From Spirochaetia bacterium (GTDB lineage: Bacteria > Spirochaetota > Spirochaetia > Treponematales > Treponemataceae), in assembly GCA_900767955.1 (NCBI GenBank), contig CAAGBC010000037.1, positions 266,162-330,161 of the forward strand: a stretch of 64,000 bases of DNA, given 5' to 3'. Position numbers and translations under genes: made by a program. Positions 9,359 to 17,907 of the stretch are shown piece by piece; the stretch's first letter is position 1; every line of letters begins with the position of its first letter. The notes under the pieces are model-generated. The model ran no database searches, had not been told where the DNA came from, and was given only the letters and a program-made list of their open reading frames with translations.

Positions 9359-9368
9359 TTATTGATAT

Positions 9369-12173
9369 TTATTTTGCATCTGCTGAATAAAGTCGTAATT
9401 GTGCTTCTTCTGGGAAGTAATCATTTAAGATTGCTAAAAAGTCTGTTTCAGTAGAATTTGCAATTAATTCATAATCTTTTATATATTTTTTTGAATCACC
9501 AAAATTATTTATTCCTTCGTTGATTAAAATTGCAGTTCCTCTGTTTGTTTGTGTACTAGATAGCGTATTCATTAACCATGATATTTTTATATCGTGAATT
9601 ATATTTGCTTCTGGATTTTTTAATTTTTCTTTTAAATTTGCTATTGTATTTTTGTAAAGCGTGTTTACATTAGAAACTTTTGCTACATTTAAGAATGTAA
9701 ATGTAGCAGCTGGAATATTTTTAGAAGCGTTTACAATTTGGATTTTTGATGTGATATTTTGGTTGGAACCAAGTTCTTCCATTTGGTCAGCAAGATAAAA
9801 TGATAATGCTGAAAAATATGCGAATTCCTTTGAAGTTGCTTCTGGTGATTTTACCCAAAACTGAACAGGGTCTTCAAAATTTTTTGTAGGAACTAAAATT
9901 GCCGGCATTGGACCTGCATCTTCTGCTGCAACATCTGTATAAAACAAGTGTCGTATTTTTACAGAAAGTTTTTTGCTTTTTGTGAAATTTGGTTCTGGAA
10001 TTTTTAATGGTTTTATTTCAGTTTTTGAATTTGGTGTTGAAAGTTGGCCTATTGATTTTTCAAGAGCAGTTTTTATTTGTTCAGTATTTGTGTTTCCAAT
10101 AATTACTACATTGTACAAACTTGCATTCAAGAATATTGGATAGGCTTCAAGAATGTCTAAGTAATTTGTAAATTCCAAAATATCTTTTTCTGAATCAAAG
10201 GCATTTTTATAATCTGCTGAGGAATATAAATAATTGATTGCTTTGCTGTAAAGTTGGTTTACAGGGCTTCCGTTGTACAATCGTTTTTGAGTTTGAACAG
10301 AATAAACATAACTATCTGCATCTGCTGGAAGAATTTCACCAAAAATTAATGCATCAGAAATTGCTTTTATACAATTTTCTAAATCTTCGTAATTACATTC
10401 AACAGAAATTGTGCTGTAAGAAAGATTTGTTTCCGCAAGAATTTCTGGAGTTCCTTTGATTGTGCCAAAGTATTTTTGTTTGTAAATTTCGTTTTGAATA
10501 TTGGAAGCAAAAGCATTTGTCATTACATTTGTAAAACCACTGTTGCCTTTGTCTGCAAGTTTTCCGCCTTTTATAGAAATAAGAATTACTGCATTTGAAG
10601 TTTGATTATTACTTTTTACAGTTACAGGAATTCCGTTTTGTAGAGTGAATGAATCAAAATTTTGTGAATTGTTTTTTTCAAAATCGCTAAAGAAATCTTG
10701 TGTAGTTGTGGATTTTTTTTCTTCCAAAAGTTTTTCTTCGGAAATACCTAAAATTGCATTTTTGTATAATTTTTGTGTGTACCAAGAACCATTTTTTGTA
10801 TCAACAGCTTCGAAACCAGCTTTTTTGAAGGCGGTTCTGTAATTTTTATAAGTTTTTGAATTTACTAAAACAAAAACAAATGGCTGTTCATCTTGGTGAA
10901 GTTGTTTTATTTCATCTAAATTTTGTTCATAAAGATTTGTTGTTCTACCAAAAAAAGATTCTGTTAAAGTTTTGGAATCAGCTTTGTCTGTGATAATTTG
11001 TTCAATTGCCCAATATTGTGAAATATAATCCATTAAGGTTTTTGAATTTTTTAATATGTTTTCAAAGTCGGAAATTAATTTTTGTTTTGAAAAATTGTAT
11101 TCGTCTTGGGAAGTGACTTTTGCTGCATTTTTTGTAATTTGTTCAAAAAGTTTTGCTTGTTCAACAGGATTTGTTTTTGATTTTTCCAATAAAGATTGAA
11201 ATATTATTCGTGAGCATCCGTTTTTGTGGGCAGCGGCAGAATTAATATATTCACTTCCACGAATGTTTAATTCTTTTCTTTTTAATAGTTCATTTTTGTA
11301 AGATGAATTTTCTAAATTGTAGGCTAAGGCTGCAATATCGGCTTGTGTCATATTCATTGAAATATATTGAACAACAATTTGTGTAATTTCTTCAGAAAAT
11401 TGTGAATCGTGGATTACAAATTTTTTCTGAGTTCCCCCTGGAATTACAGGTTCTTGGGTGTGTTTTTTTATTCCTGCCTTGTGCTGACCAAAAGTTTGTT
11501 CTATTATGAAAAGTGCATCTTCCTTTCTGATTGCGCCGCTAATAAATACAGCACAGTTTTGAGGAACATACCATTCGCGGGAAATTTTATTTAATATTGA
11601 ACGAGCTTTTGTTGGCGTTGTGTTTGTGAAAATAGCTGGATAAATTCCAGAATCTTGTTTCCAAGGAGCTGCAGAAAAAACTCGTGAATCGATGCTTCCG
11701 TTGATAAATCCTGCAGGGCTGTTTGCGTATTGCATTACTTCAGTTTTTAAGGCGGAAAGTTCCCTCTGGATATTTTTATCACTAAAGATTGGATTAAATG
11801 CACATGATGAAATATTTTCTAGTGCTTGTCTAACTTGTGAAGGAGCGACTGTTGTAACATAACGGGAAGAATCGGCTCCGCATTGTGCTGAATAATTTTT
11901 TTCGGAGAAGATGTATTTGTTTGGTGAGCCAGCAGCGTATTTAAAAAGTCGTGCGTATAATGGAAAGAAACCTGCCGTTTCTGGAGTTTGTGCGCTAATT
12001 CCCGCTTTTGCAGTGAATTCAATTCTGACTGGAGCAGAAGAAAAATCTTCGATAATAAAAACTTGCAAACCGTTTTCTAATGTATATTCATTGTAATTAA
12101 AATTTTTTATATCTTGGGAATGTAATTGAAATATTGTACTTAGCAAAAATATTAGAGTTATTATTTTTTTCAT
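9369..12173 (-). CDS. M16 (insulinase-like) peptidase homologue without zinc motif
   Basis: Secreted two-lobed M16-family protein, 934 aa, with signal peptide MKKIITLIFLLSTIFQLHS. The first lobe begins in the usual way (YTLENGLQVFIIEDFSSAPV...AKAGI). Where active members have HxxEH, it reads ETAGFFPLYARLF, with no His or Glu pair. The second lobe (FTLQNGIPVTVKSN...SGFTNVMTNAF) lacks it too. Both lobes therefore look catalytically dead, so a binding or chaperone role is more likely than proteolysis. The ATG at 12173 is preferred over an upstream GTG (12188) because it places the signal peptide at the N-terminus. No strong Shine-Dalgarno. Probably periplasmic. Confidence 0.82.
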   Translation of the reverse strand: MKKIITLIFLLSTIFQLHSQDIKNFNYNEYTLENGLQVFIIEDFSSAPVRIEFTAKAGISAQTPETAGFFPLYARLFKYAAGSPNKYIFSEKNYSAQCGADSSRYVTTVAPSQVRQALENISSCAFNPIFSDKNIQRELSALKTEVMQYANSPAGFINGSIDSRVFSAAPWKQDSGIYPAIFTNTTPTKARSILNKISREWYVPQNCAVFISGAIRKEDALFIIEQTFGQHKAGIKKHTQEPVIPGGTQKKFVIHDSQFSEEITQIVVQYISMNMTQADIAALAYNLENSSYKNELLKRKELNIRGSEYINSAAAHKNGCSRIIFQSLLEKSKTNPVEQAKLFEQITKNAAKVTSQDEYNFSKQKLISDFENILKNSKTLMDYISQYWAIEQIITDKADSKTLTESFFGRTTNLYEQNLDEIKQLHQDEQPFVFVLVNSKTYKNYRTAFKKAGFEAVDTKNGSWYTQKLYKNAILGISEEKLLEEKKSTTTQDFFSDFEKNNSQNFDSFTLQNGIPVTVKSNNQTSNAVILISIKGGKLADKGNSGFTNVMTNAFASNIQNEIYKQKYFGTIKGTPEILAETNLSYSTISVECNYEDLENCIKAISDALIFGEILPADADSYVYSVQTQKRLYNGSPVNQLYSKAINYLYSSADYKNAFDSEKDILEFTNYLDILEAYPIFLNASLYNVVIIGNTNTEQIKTALEKSIGQLSTPNSKTEIKPLKIPEPNFTKSKKLSVKIRHLFYTDVAAEDAGPMPAILVPTKNFEDPVQFWVKSPEATSKEFAYFSALSFYLADQMEELGSNQNITSKIQIVNASKNIPAATFTFLNVAKVSNVNTLYKNTIANLKEKLKNPEANIIHDIKISWLMNTLSSTQTNRGTAILINEGINNFGDSKKYIKDYELIANSTETDFLAILNDYFPEEAQLRLYSADAK

Positions 12174-12224
12174 TTTGTAATTATACACTGACCAACTTGT
12201 AAAAGTCTATTCAGAAAAAAATAT

Positions 12225-12253
12225 TTGACAAATAACTTTCATGTAAGTAGAAT
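12225..12253 (+). promoter_or_regulatory. promoter for the beta-helix protein gene, probably leaderless
   Basis: -35 TTGACA (12225-12230), 17-nt spacer, -10 TAGAAT (12248-12253), then only TGCGTT before the ATG at 12260. Transcription would start at or next to the A of ATG, and no Shine-Dalgarno exists. Confidence 0.7.
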
Positions 12254-12259
12254 TGCGTT

Positions 12260-14428
12260 ATGTCACAAGTTATTTATGAAAAAAAATGTCCCTTTTCTTG
12301 TAGTGTTCCAAAAGATTTATTATTAAATAAAAGAAACCTTTCTGAAACTGAAATCCAATTATTAAAATCCAATTTTAATACAAATGAAGATTCTACTTGG
12401 CAAAATATTTTTGTTGATAAAGATGAATTTGATGCTGAGTTAATCAAAAATGTAGAATTTGCAGGTTTTATTGTTTTAGGAAAATTATCAAAAGCAAAAT
12501 TAAAATATCACGATTTGGAACTTCCTGTAGGAATTTATAATTCTTACTTAAAAAATGTTGTGACAGGTGATGATAATGTTATTAAAAATGTAATATATCT
12601 TGAAAATTACAGACTTGGAAATAGAGTTTTACTATTTAATATTCAAGAATTAAGTTGTACAAACCATTCAAAATTTGGAAACGGAATTCTAAAAGAAGGT
12701 GAACCAGAATCAAATCGTATTACAATTGCTGTAGGAAACGAAAATGAAGGTAGATGTGTTTTGCCTTTTGAACAAATGATTCCTGCTGATGCGTATTTGT
12801 GGTCACGCTATAGAGATGATTCTGAATTAATGAATCGCTTTGTTGAACTTACTGAATACGGAAATACAAAAAAATTAGATACTTACGGAACAATTGGTGA
12901 TGATTCTGTTATTAAAAATACAACTTTAATTAAAGATGCAAAAATCGGTGAATCTGCATATATTAAAGGTGCTTTCAAAATTAAAAATGTTACAATTCTT
13001 TCTTCACAGGAAGAAATGTCTCAAATTGGTGAAGGCGTTGAACTTGTAAATGGAATTATGGGGTACGGAAGTCGTGTTTTTTACCAAGCTGTTGCAGTTC
13101 GTTTTGTAATTGGAAGAAATTGTCAGCTAAAATATGGGGCTAGACTTCTTAATTCTGTTATTGGTGATAATTCAACTGTTTCTTGTTGTGAATTATTAAA
13201 CAATTTGATTTTTCCGTTCCATGAACAGCATCATAATTCATCGTTCCTTATTGCAACAACAATTATGGGGCAATCAAATATTGCAGCTGGTTCAACAATT
13301 GGAAGTAATCATAATTCACGCAGCCCAGACGGAGAAATTATTGCAGGAAGAGGCTTTTGGCCTGGTTTGTGTAGTGATTTTAAACACAATAGCAAATTTG
13401 CTTCATTTTCATTGATTTCTAAAGGTTCATATCAACAGGAACTTAATATTTGTTATCCATTTTCATTAGTTGCACCGGGAAAAGATTCATCAAATGCCAT
13501 ATATATTATTCCTGCATGGTGGTTTATGTACGATATGTTTGCAATTGTACGAAATCGCTATAAATTCAAAAAGCGTGATAAGCGTGCAGTAAAAATTCAG
13601 AATATAGAAATGGATCCTCTTGCACCAGATACAATGCAGGAAGTTTTGGCAGCAATTGCACGAATTATTGAACTTACACAAGCGAAACTTGCTGATTTTG
13701 GAAAAACATTTGATTCTTCTGAACAAGTTGATGTTCGTCAAATAGCAAAAGATTATCTTCATCAGCATTCAGAAGAAGATTTTGAATTGTTTGACAGATT
13801 GTGTCAGAAAAAATATGGTGCAGTAATTATTAAGCCTACAAAAGCGTATAAAATGTATAGAAAAATACTAAAATATTACGCTGCAAAAAAACTTGTTGAT
13901 TATTGTATTAAAAATAACGAAACTTCATTAACAAATTCGTTAATCGATAAGATTTTGGAAATTCCACTTTATACATCTTGGTTAAATGTTGGTGGTCAAA
14001 TTATTCCAGAAGAAAAAATAAACGAATTGTTTGAAGCTATAAAAGCTAAAAAAATAAATACTTGGGATGAAGTTCATAATTTTTATAATGAGTGTGATAA
14101 AAATTATATGGATTATGAAGTTCGTTATGCTATTTTCTTGCTAGAAAAATTATATTCATCAGAAATAAAGCAATTTAATGCTGATATTTTTAATGATATC
14201 GTAAATGATGTAATTGTTGTTTCTAACGATATGTATACTTCTTCTGTATCTTCAAGAGAAAAAGATTTTACAGATTATTTTAGAGCTATGACATATCGCA
14301 ATAAAGAAGAAATGACTGCGGTTTTAGGAACAATCACAGATAACGATTTCTTAAACGAATTAAAAGTTGATACAGAACAATTTAATTCAATGTTAAAAAA
14401 TATGTTCAGTCAATTATGCAAAAATTAA
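12260..14428 (+). CDS. DUF4954-like protein with left-handed beta-helix
   Basis: 722-aa cytoplasmic protein with no signal peptide. The middle region (about residues 95-360) has hexapeptide-type Ile/Val-x-x-Gly repeats (DDNVIKNV, GDDSVIKNTTLIKDAKIGESAYIKG, partly quoted) and Asn/His-rich loops, as in left-handed beta-helix acyl/nucleotidyl-transferase folds. The C-terminal third is helical. From memory the architecture matches the DUF4954 family of spirochaetes and Bacteroidetes, which has no assigned reaction. The start is fixed by a strong promoter ending 6 nt before the ATG. Sugar-nucleotide or acyl transfer is possible but unproven. Confidence 0.72.
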   Translation: MSQVIYEKKCPFSCSVPKDLLLNKRNLSETEIQLLKSNFNTNEDSTWQNIFVDKDEFDAELIKNVEFAGFIVLGKLSKAKLKYHDLELPVGIYNSYLKNVVTGDDNVIKNVIYLENYRLGNRVLLFNIQELSCTNHSKFGNGILKEGEPESNRITIAVGNENEGRCVLPFEQMIPADAYLWSRYRDDSELMNRFVELTEYGNTKKLDTYGTIGDDSVIKNTTLIKDAKIGESAYIKGAFKIKNVTILSSQEEMSQIGEGVELVNGIMGYGSRVFYQAVAVRFVIGRNCQLKYGARLLNSVIGDNSTVSCCELLNNLIFPFHEQHHNSSFLIATTIMGQSNIAAGSTIGSNHNSRSPDGEIIAGRGFWPGLCSDFKHNSKFASFSLISKGSYQQELNICYPFSLVAPGKDSSNAIYIIPAWWFMYDMFAIVRNRYKFKKRDKRAVKIQNIEMDPLAPDTMQEVLAAIARIIELTQAKLADFGKTFDSSEQVDVRQIAKDYLHQHSEEDFELFDRLCQKKYGAVIIKPTKAYKMYRKILKYYAAKKLVDYCIKNNETSLTNSLIDKILEIPLYTSWLNVGGQIIPEEKINELFEAIKAKKINTWDEVHNFYNECDKNYMDYEVRYAIFLLEKLYSSEIKQFNADIFNDIVNDVIVVSNDMYTSSVSSREKDFTDYFRAMTYRNKEEMTAVLGTITDNDFLNELKVDTEQFNSMLKNMFSQLCKN

Positions 14429-14509
14429 TTCGTAAATTGATGTTTGTTTATTAATTTATAAAAAGGTGTGAGGCTAAAACTTCTACTAAAATATATTAAG
14501 GATAATAAT

Positions 14510-15028
14510 ATGAAAAAGAAAATAATTTCAATTTTTACAATGATGTTTTTATGTGGAATTTTTAATCTTTCTGCACAGTCAGTAAGAATTGGTTCACAAG
14601 CTCCAGATTTTTCAATTGAACTTCAAAAAGATGGAAAGCCTTCTGGAAAAACTGTAACACTTGCTGATTACAAAGGAAAAGCATTGTTGCTTCATTTTTG
14701 GGCAACTTGGTGTCCGCCATGCAAAGTTGAACTTCCTCATCTTGAAAAATTAGTACAAAAAATACAGAGCAAAGGCGACAACTCAAAAATAAATTTTTTA
14801 GCAGTATGTATTTCTGATAGCCAAAATTCTTTAACTTCCTTTATGAAAAAAAATGGATACACTTTTGCAGGTGGATTAGATGCCACAGGAAGAATTGCAA
14901 TGAAATATGGAATTCAAGGTGTTCCTACTTCAATTTTGATTTCTCCAGATGGAAAAGTTTTAAAGATTCATGTTGGAATGATGAATGAAAAGTTATTAGA
15001 AAATTTTGTTAGCGGATATGACCTTTAG
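14510..15028 (+). CDS. TlpA-family periplasmic thioredoxin
   Basis: 172-aa exported redoxin. A signal peptide (MKKKIISIFTMMFLCGIFNLSA) is followed by an AhpC/TSA-thioredoxin fold (IGSQAPDFSIEL) with active site WATWCPPCK and cis-Pro loop GVPTS. The ATG at 14510 has AAGGA at 14498-14502; an upstream GTG at 14468 would bury the signal peptide. The stop overlaps the start of a 53-aa CxxC membrane protein by 11 nt, and that gene overlaps a polyferredoxin gene. The three form a translationally coupled redox operon. Likely function is thiol-disulfide reduction outside the cytoplasm. Confidence 0.88.
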   Translation: MKKKIISIFTMMFLCGIFNLSAQSVRIGSQAPDFSIELQKDGKPSGKTVTLADYKGKALLLHFWATWCPPCKVELPHLEKLVQKIQSKGDNSKINFLAVCISDSQNSLTSFMKKNGYTFAGGLDATGRIAMKYGIQGVPTSILISPDGKVLKIHVGMMNEKLLENFVSGYDL

Positions 15029-15179
15029 TAAAAATCAAAAGCAACGAAAAAAAATCTTTCAGTTTTGTTTGATAATTCTTGGCATAGCATTTATTTTGCT
15101 TGGAATTTATTTTTCACAACCATTAGATATTTTTAGAAAAGCAATTTTTATTTGTATGGAGTGCATTGGAATTGGCTAA
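15018..15179 (+). CDS. small CD1871A-like CxxC membrane protein
   Basis: A 53-codon gene easily missed by length cut-offs. ATG 15018, TAA 15177-15179. A basic N-terminus (TFSKNQKQRKK) is followed by one hydrophobic helix (LIILGIAFILLGIYF) and a C-terminal CMECIGIG motif. This CxxC tail is typical of the CD1871A family found beside TlpA and 4Fe-4S proteins. It overlaps the TlpA gene by 11 nt and the polyferredoxin gene by 14 nt. The CxxC probably relays electrons or disulfides between these two partners; that is inference from context. Confidence 0.75.
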   Translation: MTFSKNQKQRKKIFQFCLIILGIAFILLGIYFSQPLDIFRKAIFICMECIGIG

Positions 15180-16020
15180 AAAGTGTGAAACTCCAAAAAT
15201 TGAAAAATCACAAATTAAGCGTAGGCTCATACAAGTAATTTCTGCGTTGATTTATAATATTGATGTTGCAAATTGGTTTACAGGAAAAATTTCTCAAACT
15301 GGGCTGAAAAAAGTTTGTGTTCCTGGATTAAATTGTTATTCATGTCCAGGCGCAATTTCTTCTTGTCCGTTAGGCGCTTTGCAAAATACAATTGCCAATG
15401 GAAAAGTTCCTTTTTATGTGATGGGATTTTTTCTTTTAGTTGGAACTTTATTCAGTCGTTTAATTTGTTCATTTTTATGCCCCTTTGGATTGTTTCAAGA
15501 ATTGTTGTATAAAATTCCTTCAAAAAAGGTAAAAAATACTCCAAAGTTAAAAGCTATAACAAGAAAAGTTTCTTTATTAAAATATTTTATTTTGGCAATT
15601 TTTTGTGTGCTTTTACCATTGATTTTTTATTTTAAAGATGGATTTGCTTTTCCTTATTTTTGTAAATGGCTTTGCCCAGAAGGAACAATTTTTGCAGGAT
15701 GGCCTTTAGTTGCAATGAATGAAACTCTTCGTTCAGCAATTGGATTTTTATTTTCTTGGAAAACAGTTCTTTCTGCATCTTTTATTTTGTGGTCAATTTT
15801 TATGTTCCGTCCCTTTTGTCGTTTTTTTTGTCCACTTGGAGCAATTTATTCATTCTTTAATAAGTCAGCAATTTTTGGAATAAAAGTTGATTCAACAAAA
15901 TGTACACATTGTAATGCCTGCGTAAACTTTTGCAAAATGGATACTTTAGAAATTAATGACAGAGAGTGTATTCGTTGTGGTGAATGTAAAAGTCAATGTC
16001 ATTTTAATGCAATAAAATAA
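15166..16020 (+). CDS. membrane polyferredoxin (NapH/YccM-like 4Fe-4S protein)
   Basis: Inner-membrane iron-sulfur protein, 284 aa. An N-terminal CYSCPGAISSCP cluster, membrane helices, CSFLCPFG, CKWLCPEG and CRFFCPLG half-motifs, then a soluble 2x[4Fe-4S] ferredoxin tail (CTHCNACVNFC and CIRCGECKSQC). A TTG start at 15166 is the only start fitting the frame; GGAG at 15158-15161 supports it. Inferred role is to move electrons across the membrane to the CxxC protein and TlpA redoxin encoded just upstream. It is the last gene before the leuA leader. Confidence 0.85.
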   Translation: MELAKKCETPKIEKSQIKRRLIQVISALIYNIDVANWFTGKISQTGLKKVCVPGLNCYSCPGAISSCPLGALQNTIANGKVPFYVMGFFLLVGTLFSRLICSFLCPFGLFQELLYKIPSKKVKNTPKLKAITRKVSLLKYFILAIFCVLLPLIFYFKDGFAFPYFCKWLCPEGTIFAGWPLVAMNETLRSAIGFLFSWKTVLSASFILWSIFMFRPFCRFFCPLGAIYSFFNKSAIFGIKVDSTKCTHCNACVNFCKMDTLEINDRECIRCGECKSQCHFNAIK

Positions 16021-16089
16021 TTTTATTATATCAATGCAATGGCAAAAATCTGTATTGCTTATTTGTTTTAAATAAGGTATATTTTTTTT

Positions 16090-16140
16090 ATGAAACACTT
16101 ACTACTACTACTAACTAAGGTTCTCAATTTTGCCGCTTAG
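16090..16140 (+). CDS. leuL: leucine leader peptide
   Basis: A 16-residue ORF reading MKHLLLLLTKVLNFAA. Five consecutive leucine codons (TTA, then CTA four times, 16099-16113) are followed by another Leu codon, stopping at TAG 16138-16140. It lies 78 nt upstream of leuA, in front of a terminator. This is the classic layout of ribosome-mediated attenuation: charged tRNA-Leu supply decides whether the ribosome stalls on the Leu run. An AAGG lies 10-15 nt upstream. Far too short for normal gene calling. Confidence 0.9.
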   Translation: MKHLLLLLTKVLNFAA

Positions 16141-16202
16141 CAGATGTAAGGTGTAATATTTTGTAAATTGCAGACCTGTCGCTTAGCGGTGGGTCTTTTT
16201 TT
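16133..16202 (+). promoter_or_regulatory. leucine attenuator (antiterminator/terminator) of leuA
   Basis: Terminator: 11 pairs, arms 16172-16182 and 16186-16196, loop TTA, followed by a T run to 16202. The 3' end of the leader ORF, CCGCTTAGC (16133-16141), is complementary in 8 of 9 positions to GCTTAGCGG (16181-16189), which spans the top of the terminator. A ribosome stalled on the Leu codons leaves 16133-16141 free to break the terminator. A ribosome reaching the TAG covers it, so the terminator forms. The mechanism is inferred; the pairings are visible. Confidence 0.85.
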
Positions 16203-16218
16203 ATACTTGGGGGAATGT

Positions 16219-17907
16219 ATGAAAGTATCTATGAATCCTAATGGTAAATATCGTCCTTTTGAACCAATTCCAATTAAGGAACGAACTTGGCCTAACAAGG
16301 TTATTACTAAAGCTCCAATGTGGTGTTCTGTTGATTTGCGTGATGGAAATCAGGCTCTTGTAAATCCAATGGGCGTTGAACAGAAACTAGAATTTTTTGA
16401 TTTGCTTGTAAAAATTGGCTTTAAAGAAATTGAAGTTGGTTTTCCAAGTGCTTCTGATACTGAATTTAATTTTTTGCGTCGCTTGATTGAAGAAAATCAT
16501 GTTCCAGAAGATGTTACTTTGCAGGTTTTGTGTCAGGCTCGTGAACATTTGATTAAGCGTACTTTTGAAGCATTAAAAGGTGCTCCAAAGGCAATTTTCC
16601 ATTTGTATAATTCTACTTCTCCAGCTCAGAGAAAATATACATTCAATATGTCAAAGGAACAAATTAAGCAAATTGCAATTGACGGAATTAAATGTGTAAA
16701 AAGTTGTTTGAGTATGTCAGAAGGAACAGATATTCGTCTTGAATATTCTCCTGAAAGTTTTTCTACAACAGAAATTGATTACGCATTGGAAGTTTGTGAA
16801 GCAGTAAAAGAAGCTTGGGGCTGTTCAGCTGATAATAAAATTATTTTGAATTTGCCTACAACTGTTGAATGTGCTTTGCCTAATCAGTTTGCAGATTCTA
16901 TTGAATATTTCTGCCAGAATATTTCTGACCGTGAAAATGTAATTATCAGTTTGCACAATCACAATGACCGCGGAGAAGGCGTTGCTCAGTGTGAATTAGG
17001 TTTGCTTGCAGGTGCTGACCGCGTTGAAGGAACTTTGTTCGGTAATGGTGAACGCACAGGAAATCTTGACATTGTGAATGTTGCATTAAATATGTATACA
17101 CAAGGCGTTGACCCTGAACTTGATTTTACAGATATTCAGTCAATCGCTGAAGATTATACTCGTTTTACAGGAATGCCAATTTATCAGAGAACTCCTTATG
17201 CTGGTGAATTAGTATTTACTGCTTTTAGTGGTTCACATCAAGATGCAATTCGCAAAGGAATGGCAGCTCGTGTAAATGTAGATGAAAATACATACTGGGA
17301 TGTTCCTTATCTTCCTATTGATCCGCATGATGTTGGTCGCCAATATGAAGGAATTATTCGTATTAATAGCCAAAGTGGAAAGGGTGGAGCTGCTTTTATT
17401 ATGGAACAAGAATATGGTGTGATTATGCCAAAAGCAATGCACACAGTGTTTGGTTCTTTAGTAAAAAATGCTGCTGATAAAGCTCAGCGTGAATTACAGA
17501 ATTCAGAAATTTATGATGTATTTACACAGCATTGGATTGGTAAAAAATCTCCATTGACTTTGCTTGATATTAGCGAAACTCATCTTGAAGGTTTTGCTAT
17601 TGCTGATAAAGAGCAAGTTTTGTGTAAAGGTTCTGTTGAATGGGATGGTCAAAAATATGACATCGAAGCAAAAGGAAACGGTCCTCTTGATGCATTTGTA
17701 AGTGCATTGCAAAAAACTCCTGCTCCTAAATTTAATATTACTTCTTTCCATGAACATAGTATTGGTAGCGGTTCTGATACAAGTGCTATTGCTTATGTTC
17801 AGATTACAAAAGAAGATGGAACTCAAGTTTGGGGCGTTGGAAAAAGTAGCAATGTTGGTAGAGCTGGTATAAAAGCTGTTGTTAGTGCGTTAAATTTCAA
17901 TGAGTAA
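16219..17907 (+). CDS. leuA: 2-isopropylmalate synthase LeuA
   Basis: First committed enzyme of leucine synthesis: condenses acetyl-CoA with 2-oxoisovalerate. This is the long form (562 aa) with opening NPNGKYRPFEPIPIKERTWP. Catalytic-barrel signatures are VDLRDGNQALVNPM (metal/substrate) and LHNHNDRGEGVAQCELGLLAGADRVEGTLFGNGERTGN (partly quoted; HxH metal ligands). A C-terminal leucine-binding allosteric domain follows from about residue 430. The ATG at 16219 sits behind GGGGG; an in-frame TTG at 16168 falls inside the attenuator and is rejected. Controlled by the leucine leader. Its last 8 nt overlap the next gene. Confidence 0.95.
   Translation: MKVSMNPNGKYRPFEPIPIKERTWPNKVITKAPMWCSVDLRDGNQALVNPMGVEQKLEFFDLLVKIGFKEIEVGFPSASDTEFNFLRRLIEENHVPEDVTLQVLCQAREHLIKRTFEALKGAPKAIFHLYNSTSPAQRKYTFNMSKEQIKQIAIDGIKCVKSCLSMSEGTDIRLEYSPESFSTTEIDYALEVCEAVKEAWGCSADNKIILNLPTTVECALPNQFADSIEYFCQNISDRENVIISLHNHNDRGEGVAQCELGLLAGADRVEGTLFGNGERTGNLDIVNVALNMYTQGVDPELDFTDIQSIAEDYTRFTGMPIYQRTPYAGELVFTAFSGSHQDAIRKGMAARVNVDENTYWDVPYLPIDPHDVGRQYEGIIRINSQSGKGGAAFIMEQEYGVIMPKAMHTVFGSLVKNAADKAQRELQNSEIYDVFTQHWIGKKSPLTLLDISETHLEGFAIADKEQVLCKGSVEWDGQKYDIEAKGNGPLDAFVSALQKTPAPKFNITSFHEHSIGSGSDTSAIAYVQITKEDGTQVWGVGKSSNVGRAGIKAVVSALNFNE

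Noticed and set aside
16030..16052. Sigma-54 promoter (TGGCA ... TTGC)
   Set aside because: Spacing between the elements is 10 nt rather than the required 6.
16021..16203. T-box or SAM-type riboswitch before leuA
   Set aside because: No T-box (AGGGTGG-type) or SAM core motif. The Leu-rich leader ORF and competing hairpins explain the region.
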